DNA from: Nocardia tenerifensis NBRC 101015
Lineage (GTDB): Bacteria > Actinomycetota > Actinomycetes > Mycobacteriales > Mycobacteriaceae
DNA length: 39,094 nt
Direction: 5' to 3'
Assembly (NCBI RefSeq): GCF_000308715.1
Contig: NZ_BAGH01000370.1
Location: forward strand, 1 to 39,094
Shown: one piece after another, positions 7,989-15,335 of the stretch
Position numbering within the stretch: the stretch's first letter is position 1
How the letters are laid out: every line of letters begins with the position of its first letter
Position numbers and translations under genes: made by a program
The notes under the pieces: generated by a model
Told to the model about the DNA's origin: nothing
What the model saw: only the letters and a program-made list of their open reading frames with translations
The model's database searches: none

Positions 7989-8807
7989 GTGATTCCTATT
8001 GATGCTCGGGCACTGTTTCCTCGGGAGCGGGAGGAGCTGTTGGGGCTCCTTCGGTCGCTGGAGGAGGGGGACTGGGGGCGGCCTACCGTGTGTCCTGGGT
8101 GGGATGTTCATGATGTGACGGCGCATGTTCTCAATGACTATGTGCGGCGGATCTCTGGTGGGCGGGATGGGTACGGGGGTGCGGGGTTCGAGGTGGGGGA
8201 GACTCTGCCGGTTTATTTGGGGCGGGTGAACGGGGAGTTCGTTCGGGGGCTGCGGCAGTGCAGTCCCCGGTTGATGATCGAACTGCTGGAGCATCTCGGG
8301 CCGGAGCTCGATCGGGTGTGGGCGGCAACGGATCTCGCGGGGGCCGCCTATTTGGATGTGTCGTGGGCAGGGTCGGGTACCAGTCCGGCCTGGCTCGATC
8401 TTGCCCGGGAGTACACCGAGTTCTGGATGCATCAGCAGCAGATTCGTGACGCGGTGTCTCGGCCGGGGGCGGACGATGTCTCGATGGTGCGGCCGGTACT
8501 CGTCACCTTGCTGCACGCATTGCCGGTCGCCCTGGGTGACCGAGCGCGGCCGGCGGGAACAGCTGTGCGGTTCGATGTCACCGGGCCTGCGGGCGGTCGA
8601 TGGGCTGCGGTGTCCGACGGGGCGAAGTGGGAACTCGTCGGCGCGGACGTCGAGGAGCCCGCCGCCACTGTGCGGATGGATCAGGACACATTGTGGCGGT
8701 TGGCAAGTCGTGGGATCAGCGTCGAGAGTGCGCGTCAGCGCGCTGATTCGATCGGCGACCCGGAACTCATCGAGGCGGCGACGATGCTGCTCGCGGTAGT
8801 TGCTTGA
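7989..8807 (+). CDS. Maleylpyruvate isomerase family (mycothiol-dependent, DinB-like) protein
   Basis: A 272-residue protein of the TIGR03083/MDMPI group. The N-terminal domain has FPREREELLGLLRSLEEGDW, then VCPGWDVHDVTAHVLNDYVRR, where a His of the metal-binding triad is expected. EYTEFWMHQQQIRDAVSRPG supplies the later His region. The C-terminal domain (FDVTGPAGGRWAAVSDG onward) is the usual SCP2-like half. Such proteins use mycothiol in isomerisation or conjugation reactions. The frame is open upstream but family similarity begins at about GTG 7989, preceded by a G-run. The first ~90 codons prefer G- and T-ending codons (GGG, GTG, CCT, GAT, CAT), unlike the C-ending usage of neighbours, which hints at a different history for this end. 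Confidence 0.75.
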   Translation: MIPIDARALFPREREELLGLLRSLEEGDWGRPTVCPGWDVHDVTAHVLNDYVRRISGGRDGYGGAGFEVGETLPVYLGRVNGEFVRGLRQCSPRLMIELLEHLGPELDRVWAATDLAGAAYLDVSWAGSGTSPAWLDLAREYTEFWMHQQQIRDAVSRPGADDVSMVRPVLVTLLHALPVALGDRARPAGTAVRFDVTGPAGGRWAAVSDGAKWELVGADVEEPAATVRMDQDTLWRLASRGISVESARQRADSIGDPELIEAATMLLAVVA

Positions 8808-8862
8808 CCACCGCGTCTCGCGCCCGAGCAGGTCACGATGAACAACCGCGGACTCGAAACGC

Positions 8863-9777
8863 TCACACCGTCTGCCGAAGCGCGTCCAGCAGCCAGTAGT
8901 GGATGGCGCCCACGGTGGTCTCGCTGCCGGTGATGTCGGCGGTGAGCCGCCAGAATCGGTGGATCCGGGGATCGGTGTCGGTCGTACCGGTGGCGAGCAG
9001 GCTGCGGCGGAAGTGATGGGTGTCGCGTTCCTTCCGCGCGGCGGCGTGCGCGTGCACGAACTGGTCGAGTTCCACTCCGGGACGGGGACTTTCGTGGGCG
9101 GCGACGACCGGCGCCGCGACCTCGAACGCGCTCGCCACGGCCGTCACGAAGGTGCGGCGATCGCTGATCCGGCTCCCGTCCGAGCGCCAGATCTGGTGTG
9201 TCATGGCCGTTTTGACCTGCGGGTCGGTGGTCATGGTTGCGAGCTCGGCGTAGGCGACGACCTGGTCGGGCGCGGGCTCGTTCGGCAGCGGCGGCACGTT
9301 CATGTCGATGAACGAGTCGAACTCCTCCGGCGGCAGCGGACGCAGAATGGGTCGCCAGAACGCGACGACGCTGTCGATGACCGCGCTGCGATCATGCACG
9401 GCCGCAAGCAGTTTCAGCCGGCCCGCGCGCTCGTCGGGCGGCGCGTTCTCGATGGCGGCCAGCGCGGCCCGTCGCCACCGCAGCGCCTCCAGCTCGGCGT
9501 CGATGGCCGCGCGTTCGGCGGCCGCGGCCTCGGCGATCGTCTCCTTGCCGTCGAGCACATTGCTGATCGCGGCCAGTGGCAAACCCATGGCACGCAGCCG
9601 GCGCACCAGCAGCAGCCGGTCGACCGCGGCGGGGAAGAAGGTCCGATGGCCGCCCCCGCTCCGCCGCGACTCCAGAATGCCGTTGTCGCAATAGAACCGG
9701 ATGGTCCGGACGGGTACGCCGGTGCGGCGCGACAACTCCCCGATGCTCACCGTGACGCCAAGTGTGTCCTCGGTCAC
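8863..9777 (-). CDS. MerR-family transcriptional regulator
   Basis: A 304-residue protein. The MerR DNA-binding domain is clear: VSIGELSRRTGVPVRTIRFYCDNGIL, then RTFFPAAVDRLLLVRRLRAMGLPLAAISNVLDG, followed by a coiled-coil helix rich in Ala and Glu. The C-terminal ~190 residues (from about FWRPILRPLPPEEF) form a helical domain of the kind seen in actinobacterial MerR proteins that bind unknown organic ligands. I use GTG 9777, which has GGAGG about 11 bases upstream; GTG 9750 is an alternative with no ribosome site. It is divergent from an MDMPI-family gene, and the gap holds a MerR-style promoter with a dyad in its spacer, so it most likely controls that gene and perhaps itself. Confidence 0.8.
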   Translation of the reverse strand: MTEDTLGVTVSIGELSRRTGVPVRTIRFYCDNGILESRRSGGGHRTFFPAAVDRLLLVRRLRAMGLPLAAISNVLDGKETIAEAAAAERAAIDAELEALRWRRAALAAIENAPPDERAGRLKLLAAVHDRSAVIDSVVAFWRPILRPLPPEEFDSFIDMNVPPLPNEPAPDQVVAYAELATMTTDPQVKTAMTHQIWRSDGSRISDRRTFVTAVASAFEVAAPVVAAHESPRPGVELDQFVHAHAAARKERDTHHFRRSLLATGTTDTDPRIHRFWRLTADITGSETTVGAIHYWLLDALRQTV

Positions 9778-9783
9778 AACTGC

Positions 9784-9815
9784 TTGCACCTCCACTCGGG
9801 TGGAGTTCCTACGGT
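9784..9815 (+). promoter_or_regulatory. MerR-type promoter with operator dyad in a long spacer
   Basis: A -35 TTGCAC (9784-9789) and -10 TACGGT (9810-9815) are separated by 20 bp, longer than the normal 17. The spacer contains the perfect dyad CTCCAC-TCGG-GTGGAG (9790-9805). This is the architecture by which MerR proteins activate by untwisting DNA. It faces the MDMPI-family gene at 9847, which has AGGGG at 9835-9839. Confidence 0.65.
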
Positions 9816-9846
9816 AGTGGGAACTTCTGACGATAGGGGTCGAACC

Positions 9847-10512
9847 GTGAACCAGATCGAATCCATGACGACCGAGCAAACCTGGCGCGCCGTCGCCGCG
9901 GAGCGCGCGATCATGGCCGAACTGCTCGCCGACCGCACCGAGGCGGAGTGGGACCGCCAATCCCTCTGTGCGGACTGGCGGGTGCGTGACGTGGTCGCAC
10001 ACGTGGTGGTGTGCACGCGCGCGAATCTCGGCTGGATTCTGGTCAACCTGGTGCGCGCCCGCGGCAGCGTGCACCGGGCGTTGCGCGACACCGCCATTCG
10101 GCACGCGGACCGCACCGGCACCCGCCAGCTGCACGCGGAGCTACGCGCCAGCGTGCCGTCGCGCTTCTTCCCGATGGGCACCGTCCCCACCGACCGGCTG
10201 CTCGACATGCTGGTGCACGTCCAGGACATCGCGATCCCGCTCGGCGCGGTCCGCGAGATGCCGTCCCTCCCGGCGCGCGCGTCCCTGGAGCGGGTGTGGG
10301 CGACCGCCGACCGGTTCGGCATCGCCGAGCGCCTGTCCGGATATCGTTTGGTGGCAACCGATATCGAGTGGTCGGCGGGCGACGGCCTGCTCGTGGAGGG
10401 CACCGCGGGCGCGTTGCTGATGCTCGCCACGGGCCGCACCGCGGCGGCCTCGCAGCTGAGCGGCCCGGGCGCGGCCACTTTGGCCGCCACCTTGATCGCG
10501 AACAGGGCGTGA
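9847..10512 (+). CDS. Maleylpyruvate isomerase family (mycothiol-dependent) protein
   Basis: A 221-residue protein of the TIGR03083/MDMPI-N group: TWRAVAAERAIMAELLADRTEAEWDRQSLCADWRVRDVVAHVV has the WxVRDVxAHxx helix with the first metal-binding His. LDMLVHVQDIAIPLG supplies the HVQDI motif that carries the later His and Asp of the DinB-like site. It is distinct from the other family member at 7989, lacking its C-terminal domain. The GTG at 9847 has AGGGG seven bases upstream, so it is preferred to the internal ATG at 9865. It is expressed from a MerR-type promoter divergent from the merR gene, suggesting a ligand-induced detoxification role. The substrate is unknown. Confidence 0.75.
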   Translation: MNQIESMTTEQTWRAVAAERAIMAELLADRTEAEWDRQSLCADWRVRDVVAHVVVCTRANLGWILVNLVRARGSVHRALRDTAIRHADRTGTRQLHAELRASVPSRFFPMGTVPTDRLLDMLVHVQDIAIPLGAVREMPSLPARASLERVWATADRFGIAERLSGYRLVATDIEWSAGDGLLVEGTAGALLMLATGRTAAASQLSGPGAATLAATLIANRA

Positions 10513-10553
10513 ATTCTGGGGGGCGCCCAGGGCGGCCCCGCGTGTCCGTTCGC

Positions 10554-11441
10554 TCAGGATGGCTTCACCGCAGTCAAATACCTTATGCCGCTGAACATCT
10601 GGGCGAACGGCTCGAGCACCTCGGTCAGCGGCCGGTCGTAACGCTCGGCCAGACCCTCGGCCGGTAGGGTGTCCGCGCGCCACCCCTGGCCGGTCAGCCA
10701 CTCGGCCGGATCCGCGCGGTCGTCGGTGTACAGCAGCGAGGAGATGTCGATATTCGCGAAGGGCGTGGGGTGTTCCGCGTGGAAGTCGCGGATCCGTTCG
10801 AAGTCCATGTCGCCGGCGACGGTGTCGGCGGCGAGCCTGCTGCCGGGCGCGGAGAGCCGATCGACCCTGGCGAACAGCGCGTCCTGCGCGGCGCCGGGCA
10901 GATACATCAGCAGACCCTCGGCCGACCACACCGTCGGCACCGCCGGATCGAAACCCGCCTCGGTGAGCGCGCGCGGCCAGTCGTCGCGCAGGTCGACCGC
11001 GACCGGGCGGCGGTCGGCCCGCGGCGCGGCGCCCGCCTCGTCGAGCACCCGGCCTTTGAACTCGAGCACCTTCGGCTGGTCGATCTCGTACACGACCGAG
11101 CCCGCTGGCCAGTCGAGGCGGTAGGCTCGCGCGTCCAGCCCGGCGGCCAGGATCACCGCCTGTCGTACCCCGTCCGCGGCCGCGTCGCGGAACAGGTCGT
11201 CGAAGAACTTGCTGCGAAGACCGAGGAAACCCGTGGTCAATGGATGCTCGTCCCACTGCTCGGGCTCGTTGACGAGCCGGATCGTGTCCGGGTCGCCCGC
11301 CGCCGCGACGAAGAGCGCGGCGAATTCGTCGCGGACGAGGGCGTCGGGCTGCTGCGCCTCGACGGCCCGGCCTGCCGCGACTTGGAGCGCGGTCATCCCG
11401 ACGCTGCTGACGATGTCCCAGGTGTCACCTTCGGTACGCAT
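10554..11441 (-). CDS. Class I SAM-dependent methyltransferase, TIGR00027 family
   Basis: A 295-residue protein of the family abundant in mycobacteria and Nocardia. It begins MRTEGDTWDIVSSVGMTALQVAAGRA, has the SAM-binding segment AVILAAGLDARAYRLDWP, the acidic strand end VVYEIDQPKVLEFK, and VWSAEGLLMYLP further on. The start ATG 11441 is backed by GAGGAG seven bases upstream; the frame extends further but without family similarity. Substrates are unknown for nearly the whole family, which is related in fold to leucine carboxyl methyltransferase. It is convergent with the MDMPI gene ending at 10512 and is not in an obvious operon. Confidence 0.85.
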   Translation of the reverse strand: MRTEGDTWDIVSSVGMTALQVAAGRAVEAQQPDALVRDEFAALFVAAAGDPDTIRLVNEPEQWDEHPLTTGFLGLRSKFFDDLFRDAAADGVRQAVILAAGLDARAYRLDWPAGSVVYEIDQPKVLEFKGRVLDEAGAAPRADRRPVAVDLRDDWPRALTEAGFDPAVPTVWSAEGLLMYLPGAAQDALFARVDRLSAPGSRLAADTVAGDMDFERIRDFHAEHPTPFANIDISSLLYTDDRADPAEWLTGQGWRADTLPAEGLAERYDRPLTEVLEPFAQMFSGIRYLTAVKPS

Positions 11442-11618
11442 GATGCTCTCCTCGAAGTCCTTGAATGACCTGTGCGGCAAGCAGACCCGGTGACCGAGCA
11501 CACGACCCGCTTGCCGACGTGGCGATTGCGCTGCTGTCGATAGGGGTAGAGCGATAACGGAATTCATCCTACGACCGACTGGTCAGTTCCGCATCGGTCG
11601 AGCGCGCGGAGACCGCCT

Positions 11619-12317
11619 TCAGGCGACGATCTGGGCGTACGCGGCGCGGATGTGGGACTCGGCGTCGAGGAGGTAGTCGGCGAGCATCTTCTCCGCCTCG
11701 GCGCTGCGGCCGTCGATCATCGCCTCGTAGATCTCGTGGTTGCGGGCGAGGTAGGGCTCGTGGAAGGTGAGCGGGTCGGCCATCACATGGAAGACCAGTC
11801 GCAGCTCGTTCCACACGCTCGACATCATCTGGTCGAGCCGCCTGCTCCGATTGAGCGCGGCGATCGCCTTGTGGAAGTCGATGTCGGCCGTGCCGACGCC
11901 GGTCCAATCCTGCTCCCGTGCAAAGGCATCCGCTCGGTCGAGGGCGGCGGCGAGCTCGTCCGCGTCCCGATCGGCCCGGTCGAATCCGCGCACCGCCGCG
12001 CCCTCGACCACCCGGCGGCACTGATAGAGCTCGGCGACGTCGTCCGAGGTCGGAATGCGCACGAACGCACCGCGATTGAGTTCGTGGGTGACGAGGCGCT
12101 CCTCGATCAGCGAGCGGAACGCCTCCCGCAGGGTATTGCGCGAAACCCCCAGTGCCGCACAGATATCCGGCTCGGACAAGCGCGTGCCGGGGCGCAGCGA
12201 TCCGTCCAGGATGCTTGCGCGCAAGATGTCGGCGGTCTGCGAACTGCGACTGGACCGGGCGAGCAGACCCTTCTGTTCGGAAAGTGCCGTGTAGACGGGA
12301 TCTACCGGTGTCGTCAT
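11619..12317 (-). CDS. GntR-family regulator, FCD (FadR-C) type
   Basis: A 232-residue protein. The GntR winged helix lies at about residues 25-90: ILDGSLRPGTRLSEPDICAALGVSRNTLREAFRSL. The C-terminal FCD domain has DIDFHKAIAALN, the Asp-x3-His metal-ligand pair, plus NHEIYEAM near the end. FCD regulators bind metal and an organic acid. ATG 12317 has GGAGG five bases upstream. It is divergent from an MFS-pxpB-pxpC operon; a dyad fitting the FCD consensus lies within that operon's promoter. It is therefore a likely repressor of uptake and use of a small carboxylate, possibly 5-oxoproline; the effector is inferred. Confidence 0.85.
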   Translation of the reverse strand: MTTPVDPVYTALSEQKGLLARSSRSSQTADILRASILDGSLRPGTRLSEPDICAALGVSRNTLREAFRSLIEERLVTHELNRGAFVRIPTSDDVAELYQCRRVVEGAAVRGFDRADRDADELAAALDRADAFAREQDWTGVGTADIDFHKAIAALNRSRRLDQMMSSVWNELRLVFHVMADPLTFHEPYLARNHEIYEAMIDGRSAEAEKMLADYLLDAESHIRAAYAQIVA

Positions 12318-12398
12318 CCCAACCTCCGCGGACCAGTGGCTTTGCCGTTCGAGCATAGCTCAGGAATCGCACGTCCAGCCGACGATCCGACTTTAGGA

Positions 12399-12427
12399 TT
12401 GCAGAATCGTTCAACGATCCGTACGCT
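12399..12427 (+). promoter_or_regulatory. Promoter with FadR-like operator for the MFS-pxpBC operon
   Basis: A -35 TTGCAG (12399-12404) and -10 TACGCT (12422-12427) have a 17-bp spacer. Inside it is the perfect dyad ATCGTT-C-AACGAT (12406-12418), containing TCGTTCAACGA, which fits the TNGTNNNACNA consensus of FadR/FCD regulators. Repression by steric block is expected. Confidence 0.65.
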
Positions 12428-12474
12428 ACTGTGACGTACGTCGCTCTCCTGAGCTCGAGCATTGCGAGGCAGCC

Positions 12475-13752
12475 ATGAGCCTTTCCACAGACCTTCCGGT
12501 GGATCCGGCCGAAAAAGCACAACCGTTCGACTGGTTCCGCACCCTGAGTGCCAAAGGCAAAAAGGCCTTCCTCGGCGCCTTCGGCGGCTACGGCCTGGAC
12601 GCCTACGATTTCCAGGTTCTTCCCCTGGCGCTCGGCGCCATCTCGTCGTATTTCGTCATCAGTTCGGGCAAGGCCGGCCTGCTCACCACGGTGACGCTGC
12701 TGGTGTCCGCGCTCGGCGGCGCGCTGGCCGGCGTGCTCGCCGACAAGATCGGGCGGGTGCGTACCCTGCAACTCACCGTCGCCACCTACACCTTGTTCAC
12801 GGTGCTGTGCGGCTTCGCGCCCAACTTCGAGACGCTGCTGGTGTTCCGGGCGTTCCAGGGCCTCGGCTTCGGCGGTGAGTGGGCGGCCGGCGCGATCCTG
12901 GTCGCCGAGTACGCGCAGACCAAATACCGAGGCCGGACGGTGGCCTACGTGCAGAGCGCGTGGGCGGTCGGCTGGGGCCTGGCCGTTCTGGTCTACACCT
13001 TGGTGTTCCAGTTCATCAGTGAGGATCTGGCCTGGCGGGTGCTGTTCTGGACCGGCGCGCTGCCCGCGTTGCTGATCATCTGGGTCCGGCGCAACCTGAC
13101 CGACTCCGAAAGCGTCACGCAGCGGCGGGAATCGGCGGGCAAGCGGGCGGGATCTTTCGCGTCGATCTTCCGGCGCGACCTGCTGCCCACCACGCTGTTC
13201 GCCTCGCTGCTCGCCACCGGCGTCCAGGGCGGCTACTACACCCTCGCCACGTGGCTGCCGACCTACCTGAAGAAGAGTCGGCACCTGAATGTCGTTGGCA
13301 CCGGCGGATATCTGTTCATGCTGATCGGCGGCGCGTTCCTGGGGTACGTCACCGGCGGCATCCTGGCCGACCGCATCGGGCGCAAGCGCACCATCCAGCT
13401 GTTCGCCGCGTTGTCGGTCGCGTTCATGATCGCCTACATCCAGGTGCCGGAGGGGGCCGACACCACGGTGCTGATCCTCGGCTTCCCGCTCGGATTCTGC
13501 ACCGCCGCCATCTTTTCCAGCTTCGGCTCGTTCCTCTCCGAGCTGTACCCGACCGCCTCCCGCGGCACCGGGCAGGGCTTCACCTACAACTTCGGCCGCG
13601 GCGTCGGCGCGATATTCCCCACCGTGGTCGGGTTTTTGGCCTCCACGACGCTCGGCCTGGCCGGCGCCATGATGTTCGGCGCCTTCGGCTACGTCCTCGC
13701 CGTGATCGCGCTGTTCGGCCTGCCGGAGACCCGCGGCCGCGAACTGGCCTGA
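12475..13752 (+). CDS. MFS transporter, organic/aromatic acid:H+ symporter-like
   Basis: A 425-residue, 12-helix protein of the metabolite:H+ symporter group. The N-terminus is GAFGGYGLDAYDFQVLPLAL (a helix 1 with acidic residues, as in aromatic-acid and sialate transporters). Motif-A loops are ADKIGRVRT and ADRIGRKRT, and the RAFQGLGFGGEWAAGAILVAEY helix is typical of the family. It starts at ATG 12475 and is followed 10 bases later by pxpB, so the two are almost certainly co-transcribed. Its substrate is probably the acid handled by the PxpBC proteins. No experimental substrate can be deduced from sequence alone. Confidence 0.8.
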   Translation: MSLSTDLPVDPAEKAQPFDWFRTLSAKGKKAFLGAFGGYGLDAYDFQVLPLALGAISSYFVISSGKAGLLTTVTLLVSALGGALAGVLADKIGRVRTLQLTVATYTLFTVLCGFAPNFETLLVFRAFQGLGFGGEWAAGAILVAEYAQTKYRGRTVAYVQSAWAVGWGLAVLVYTLVFQFISEDLAWRVLFWTGALPALLIIWVRRNLTDSESVTQRRESAGKRAGSFASIFRRDLLPTTLFASLLATGVQGGYYTLATWLPTYLKKSRHLNVVGTGGYLFMLIGGAFLGYVTGGILADRIGRKRTIQLFAALSVAFMIAYIQVPEGADTTVLILGFPLGFCTAAIFSSFGSFLSELYPTASRGTGQGFTYNFGRGVGAIFPTVVGFLASTTLGLAGAMMFGAFGYVLAVIALFGLPETRGRELA

Positions 13753-13762
13753 AGGAGGGTCG

Positions 13763-14422
13763 ATGTCCGCGATCACCGTGCCCGCGCCGCCGCTGCGGAT
13801 CCTGCCCGCAGGGGACCGTTCGGTGCTCGTCGCGCCCGACGAGCACGCCGACCTGGTCGCGTTCATCGACCTGCTCCGGCGGGAAGTGCCGTCGGGCGTC
13901 GACGATGTGCTGCCCGCCGCGCAGACGGTCCTGGTCACCATGGCCGAGACGGCCGACCGCCGGGCCGTGGAAGACGCTCTGCGGCAACTATTCCGGCGGA
14001 CGCGCGGTGCGGGACCGGCGGAGCCGGAGCCCGACGCCGTGCGCGTCGTCCCGGTCCGGTATGACGGGCCGGACCTCGAAGCCGTTGCGGCACAGCTCGG
14101 TATGTCGGTGCGCGCGGTGATCGCCGCGCACACCGGCGCCGTGTGGCGATGCTCCTTCCTCGGATTCGCGCCTGGCTTCGGGTATCTGGAGGCGAGCGAC
14201 TCCGGTTTGGCCGTGCCGCGCCGCGCGCAGTCGCGAACCTCGGTGCCCGCGGGCTCGGTCGCCTTGGCCGACGGGTACAGCGCCGTCTATCCTCGACGTT
14301 CCCCCGGCGGCTGGCAGCTCATCGGCACCACCGACGTCCAGATGTGGGACCTCGGCCGAGCCGAGCCGTCCCTGCTGCGCCCCGGCACCCTGGTCCGGTT
14401 CACCGAGGAGGCGAGCGAATGA
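13763..14422 (+). CDS. pxpB: 5-oxoprolinase subunit PxpB (KipI family)
   Basis: A 219-residue protein. The C-terminal half holds the family's core motifs: CSFLGFAPGFGYLEASD (the GFxPGFxYL motif), SRTSVPAGSVALADGYSAVYP and SPGGWQLIGTTDVQMWD. PxpB and PxpC together with PxpA form the ATP-dependent bacterial 5-oxoprolinase that opens pyroglutamate to glutamate; KipI in Bacillus was first known as a kinase inhibitor. AAGGAGGG precedes the ATG. The stop overlaps the pxpC start in an ATGA, which implies translational coupling. No pxpA is found nearby. Confidence 0.85.
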   Translation: MSAITVPAPPLRILPAGDRSVLVAPDEHADLVAFIDLLRREVPSGVDDVLPAAQTVLVTMAETADRRAVEDALRQLFRRTRGAGPAEPEPDAVRVVPVRYDGPDLEAVAAQLGMSVRAVIAAHTGAVWRCSFLGFAPGFGYLEASDSGLAVPRRAQSRTSVPAGSVALADGYSAVYPRRSPGGWQLIGTTDVQMWDLGRAEPSLLRPGTLVRFTEEASE

Positions 14423-15300
14423 GCCCGACGCGGCGCGCGACCCTGCGCGTCCTGAATGCCGGTCCGCTCAGCACCATCCAGGACCTCGGCCGGCCCGGCT
14501 GGTTCTCGGTCGGCGTCGGCGTCTCCGGTGCGGCCGACCGTGGTTCCCTGAAGCTGGCGAATCGATTGGTCGGCAACCCCGAGGACGCCGCGGGCATCGA
14601 AACCCTGCTCGGCGGACTGGAACTCGTGGCCGACGCGCCGGTGCTGCTCGCGGTCACCGGCGCCGACGCGCCGATCACCGTGGACGGCGTCGCCCAGGCC
14701 ACCGCCTCGGTGCTCGCCCTGCACGCCGGGCAGCGGTTGAAGCTGGGCATGGCCGCCGCCGGGCTGCGCACCTACGTCGCGGTGCGCGGCGGCATCGCCG
14801 TCGAGGAGGTGCTCGGCTCCCGCAGCAGGGACACCCTCGCGGGGCTCGGGCCGGAGCCGCTGACCGAGGGCGCGGAACTCGGCGTCGGCGCGGCGGAGGG
14901 CTATCCGTGGCCGAATGTCGCTGTGGCGCCGGTCCGTTCGATGAATACAGGCGTGGTCACCGCGCGGGTGCTGCTTGGGCCGCGCGACGACTGGTTCACC
15001 GAGCCGCGGTCACTGTTCGCGGGTGTCTGGGAGATGACCGACCGGGCCGACCGCGTCGGCGTGCGGTTGTCGCGCGCCGGCGACGAGGCGCCGCTGACCC
15101 GGATCAACGACAAGGAACTGCCGACCGAGGGCATGCCGCTCGGCGCCATCCAGGTGCAGCCGAGCGGCGAGCCGGTGGTGTTCCTCGCCGATCACCCGAT
15201 CACCGGCGGGTATCCGGTGATCGGGGCCGTCGTCACGGCCGATGTCGATCTGCTCGCGCAGTTGCGGCCGGGGCAGCACGTGCGGTTTCGTCCGGCGTAG
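14419..15300 (+). CDS. pxpC: 5-oxoprolinase subunit PxpC (KipA / biotin-dependent carboxyltransferase family)
   Basis: A 293-residue protein with the hallmark start VLNAGPLSTIQDLGRPGWFSVGV, then GAADRGSLKLANRLVGNPEDAAGIETLLGG. TYVAVRGGI and later GYPVIGAVVTADVDLLAQL are also typical. It is the partner of PxpB, to which it is coupled by a 4-base overlap. The ATG at 14419 is preferred over the longer open frame upstream, which lies on pxpB. In typical loci a lamB/YcsF-family pxpA accompanies this pair; here an MFS gene takes that place, so PxpA may be elsewhere or the pair may act on another lactam or amide. Confidence 0.85.
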   Translation: MSPTRRATLRVLNAGPLSTIQDLGRPGWFSVGVGVSGAADRGSLKLANRLVGNPEDAAGIETLLGGLELVADAPVLLAVTGADAPITVDGVAQATASVLALHAGQRLKLGMAAAGLRTYVAVRGGIAVEEVLGSRSRDTLAGLGPEPLTEGAELGVGAAEGYPWPNVAVAPVRSMNTGVVTARVLLGPRDDWFTEPRSLFAGVWEMTDRADRVGVRLSRAGDEAPLTRINDKELPTEGMPLGAIQVQPSGEPVVFLADHPITGGYPVIGAVVTADVDLLAQLRPGQHVRFRPA

Positions 15301-15330
15301 CGCCGGCCGGTGTCGAAGTGACTCCGGCGC
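15300..15330. terminator. Possible bidirectional terminator between pxpC and the NRPS gene
   Basis: GCGCCGG (15300-15306) pairs with CCGGCGC (15324-15330) across a 17-nt loop, in the 35-base gap between two convergent genes. The stem is 7 bp, and the loop is long, so support is modest. Confidence 0.4.
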
Positions 15331-15335
15331 AGTGC

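Noticed and set aside
11569..14133. Minus-strand frame of 854 codons spanning the GntR gene and the MFS transporter
   Set aside because: It runs antisense through a transporter with clear family motifs and in another frame across the GntR gene; low-complexity His/Gln/Arg-rich.
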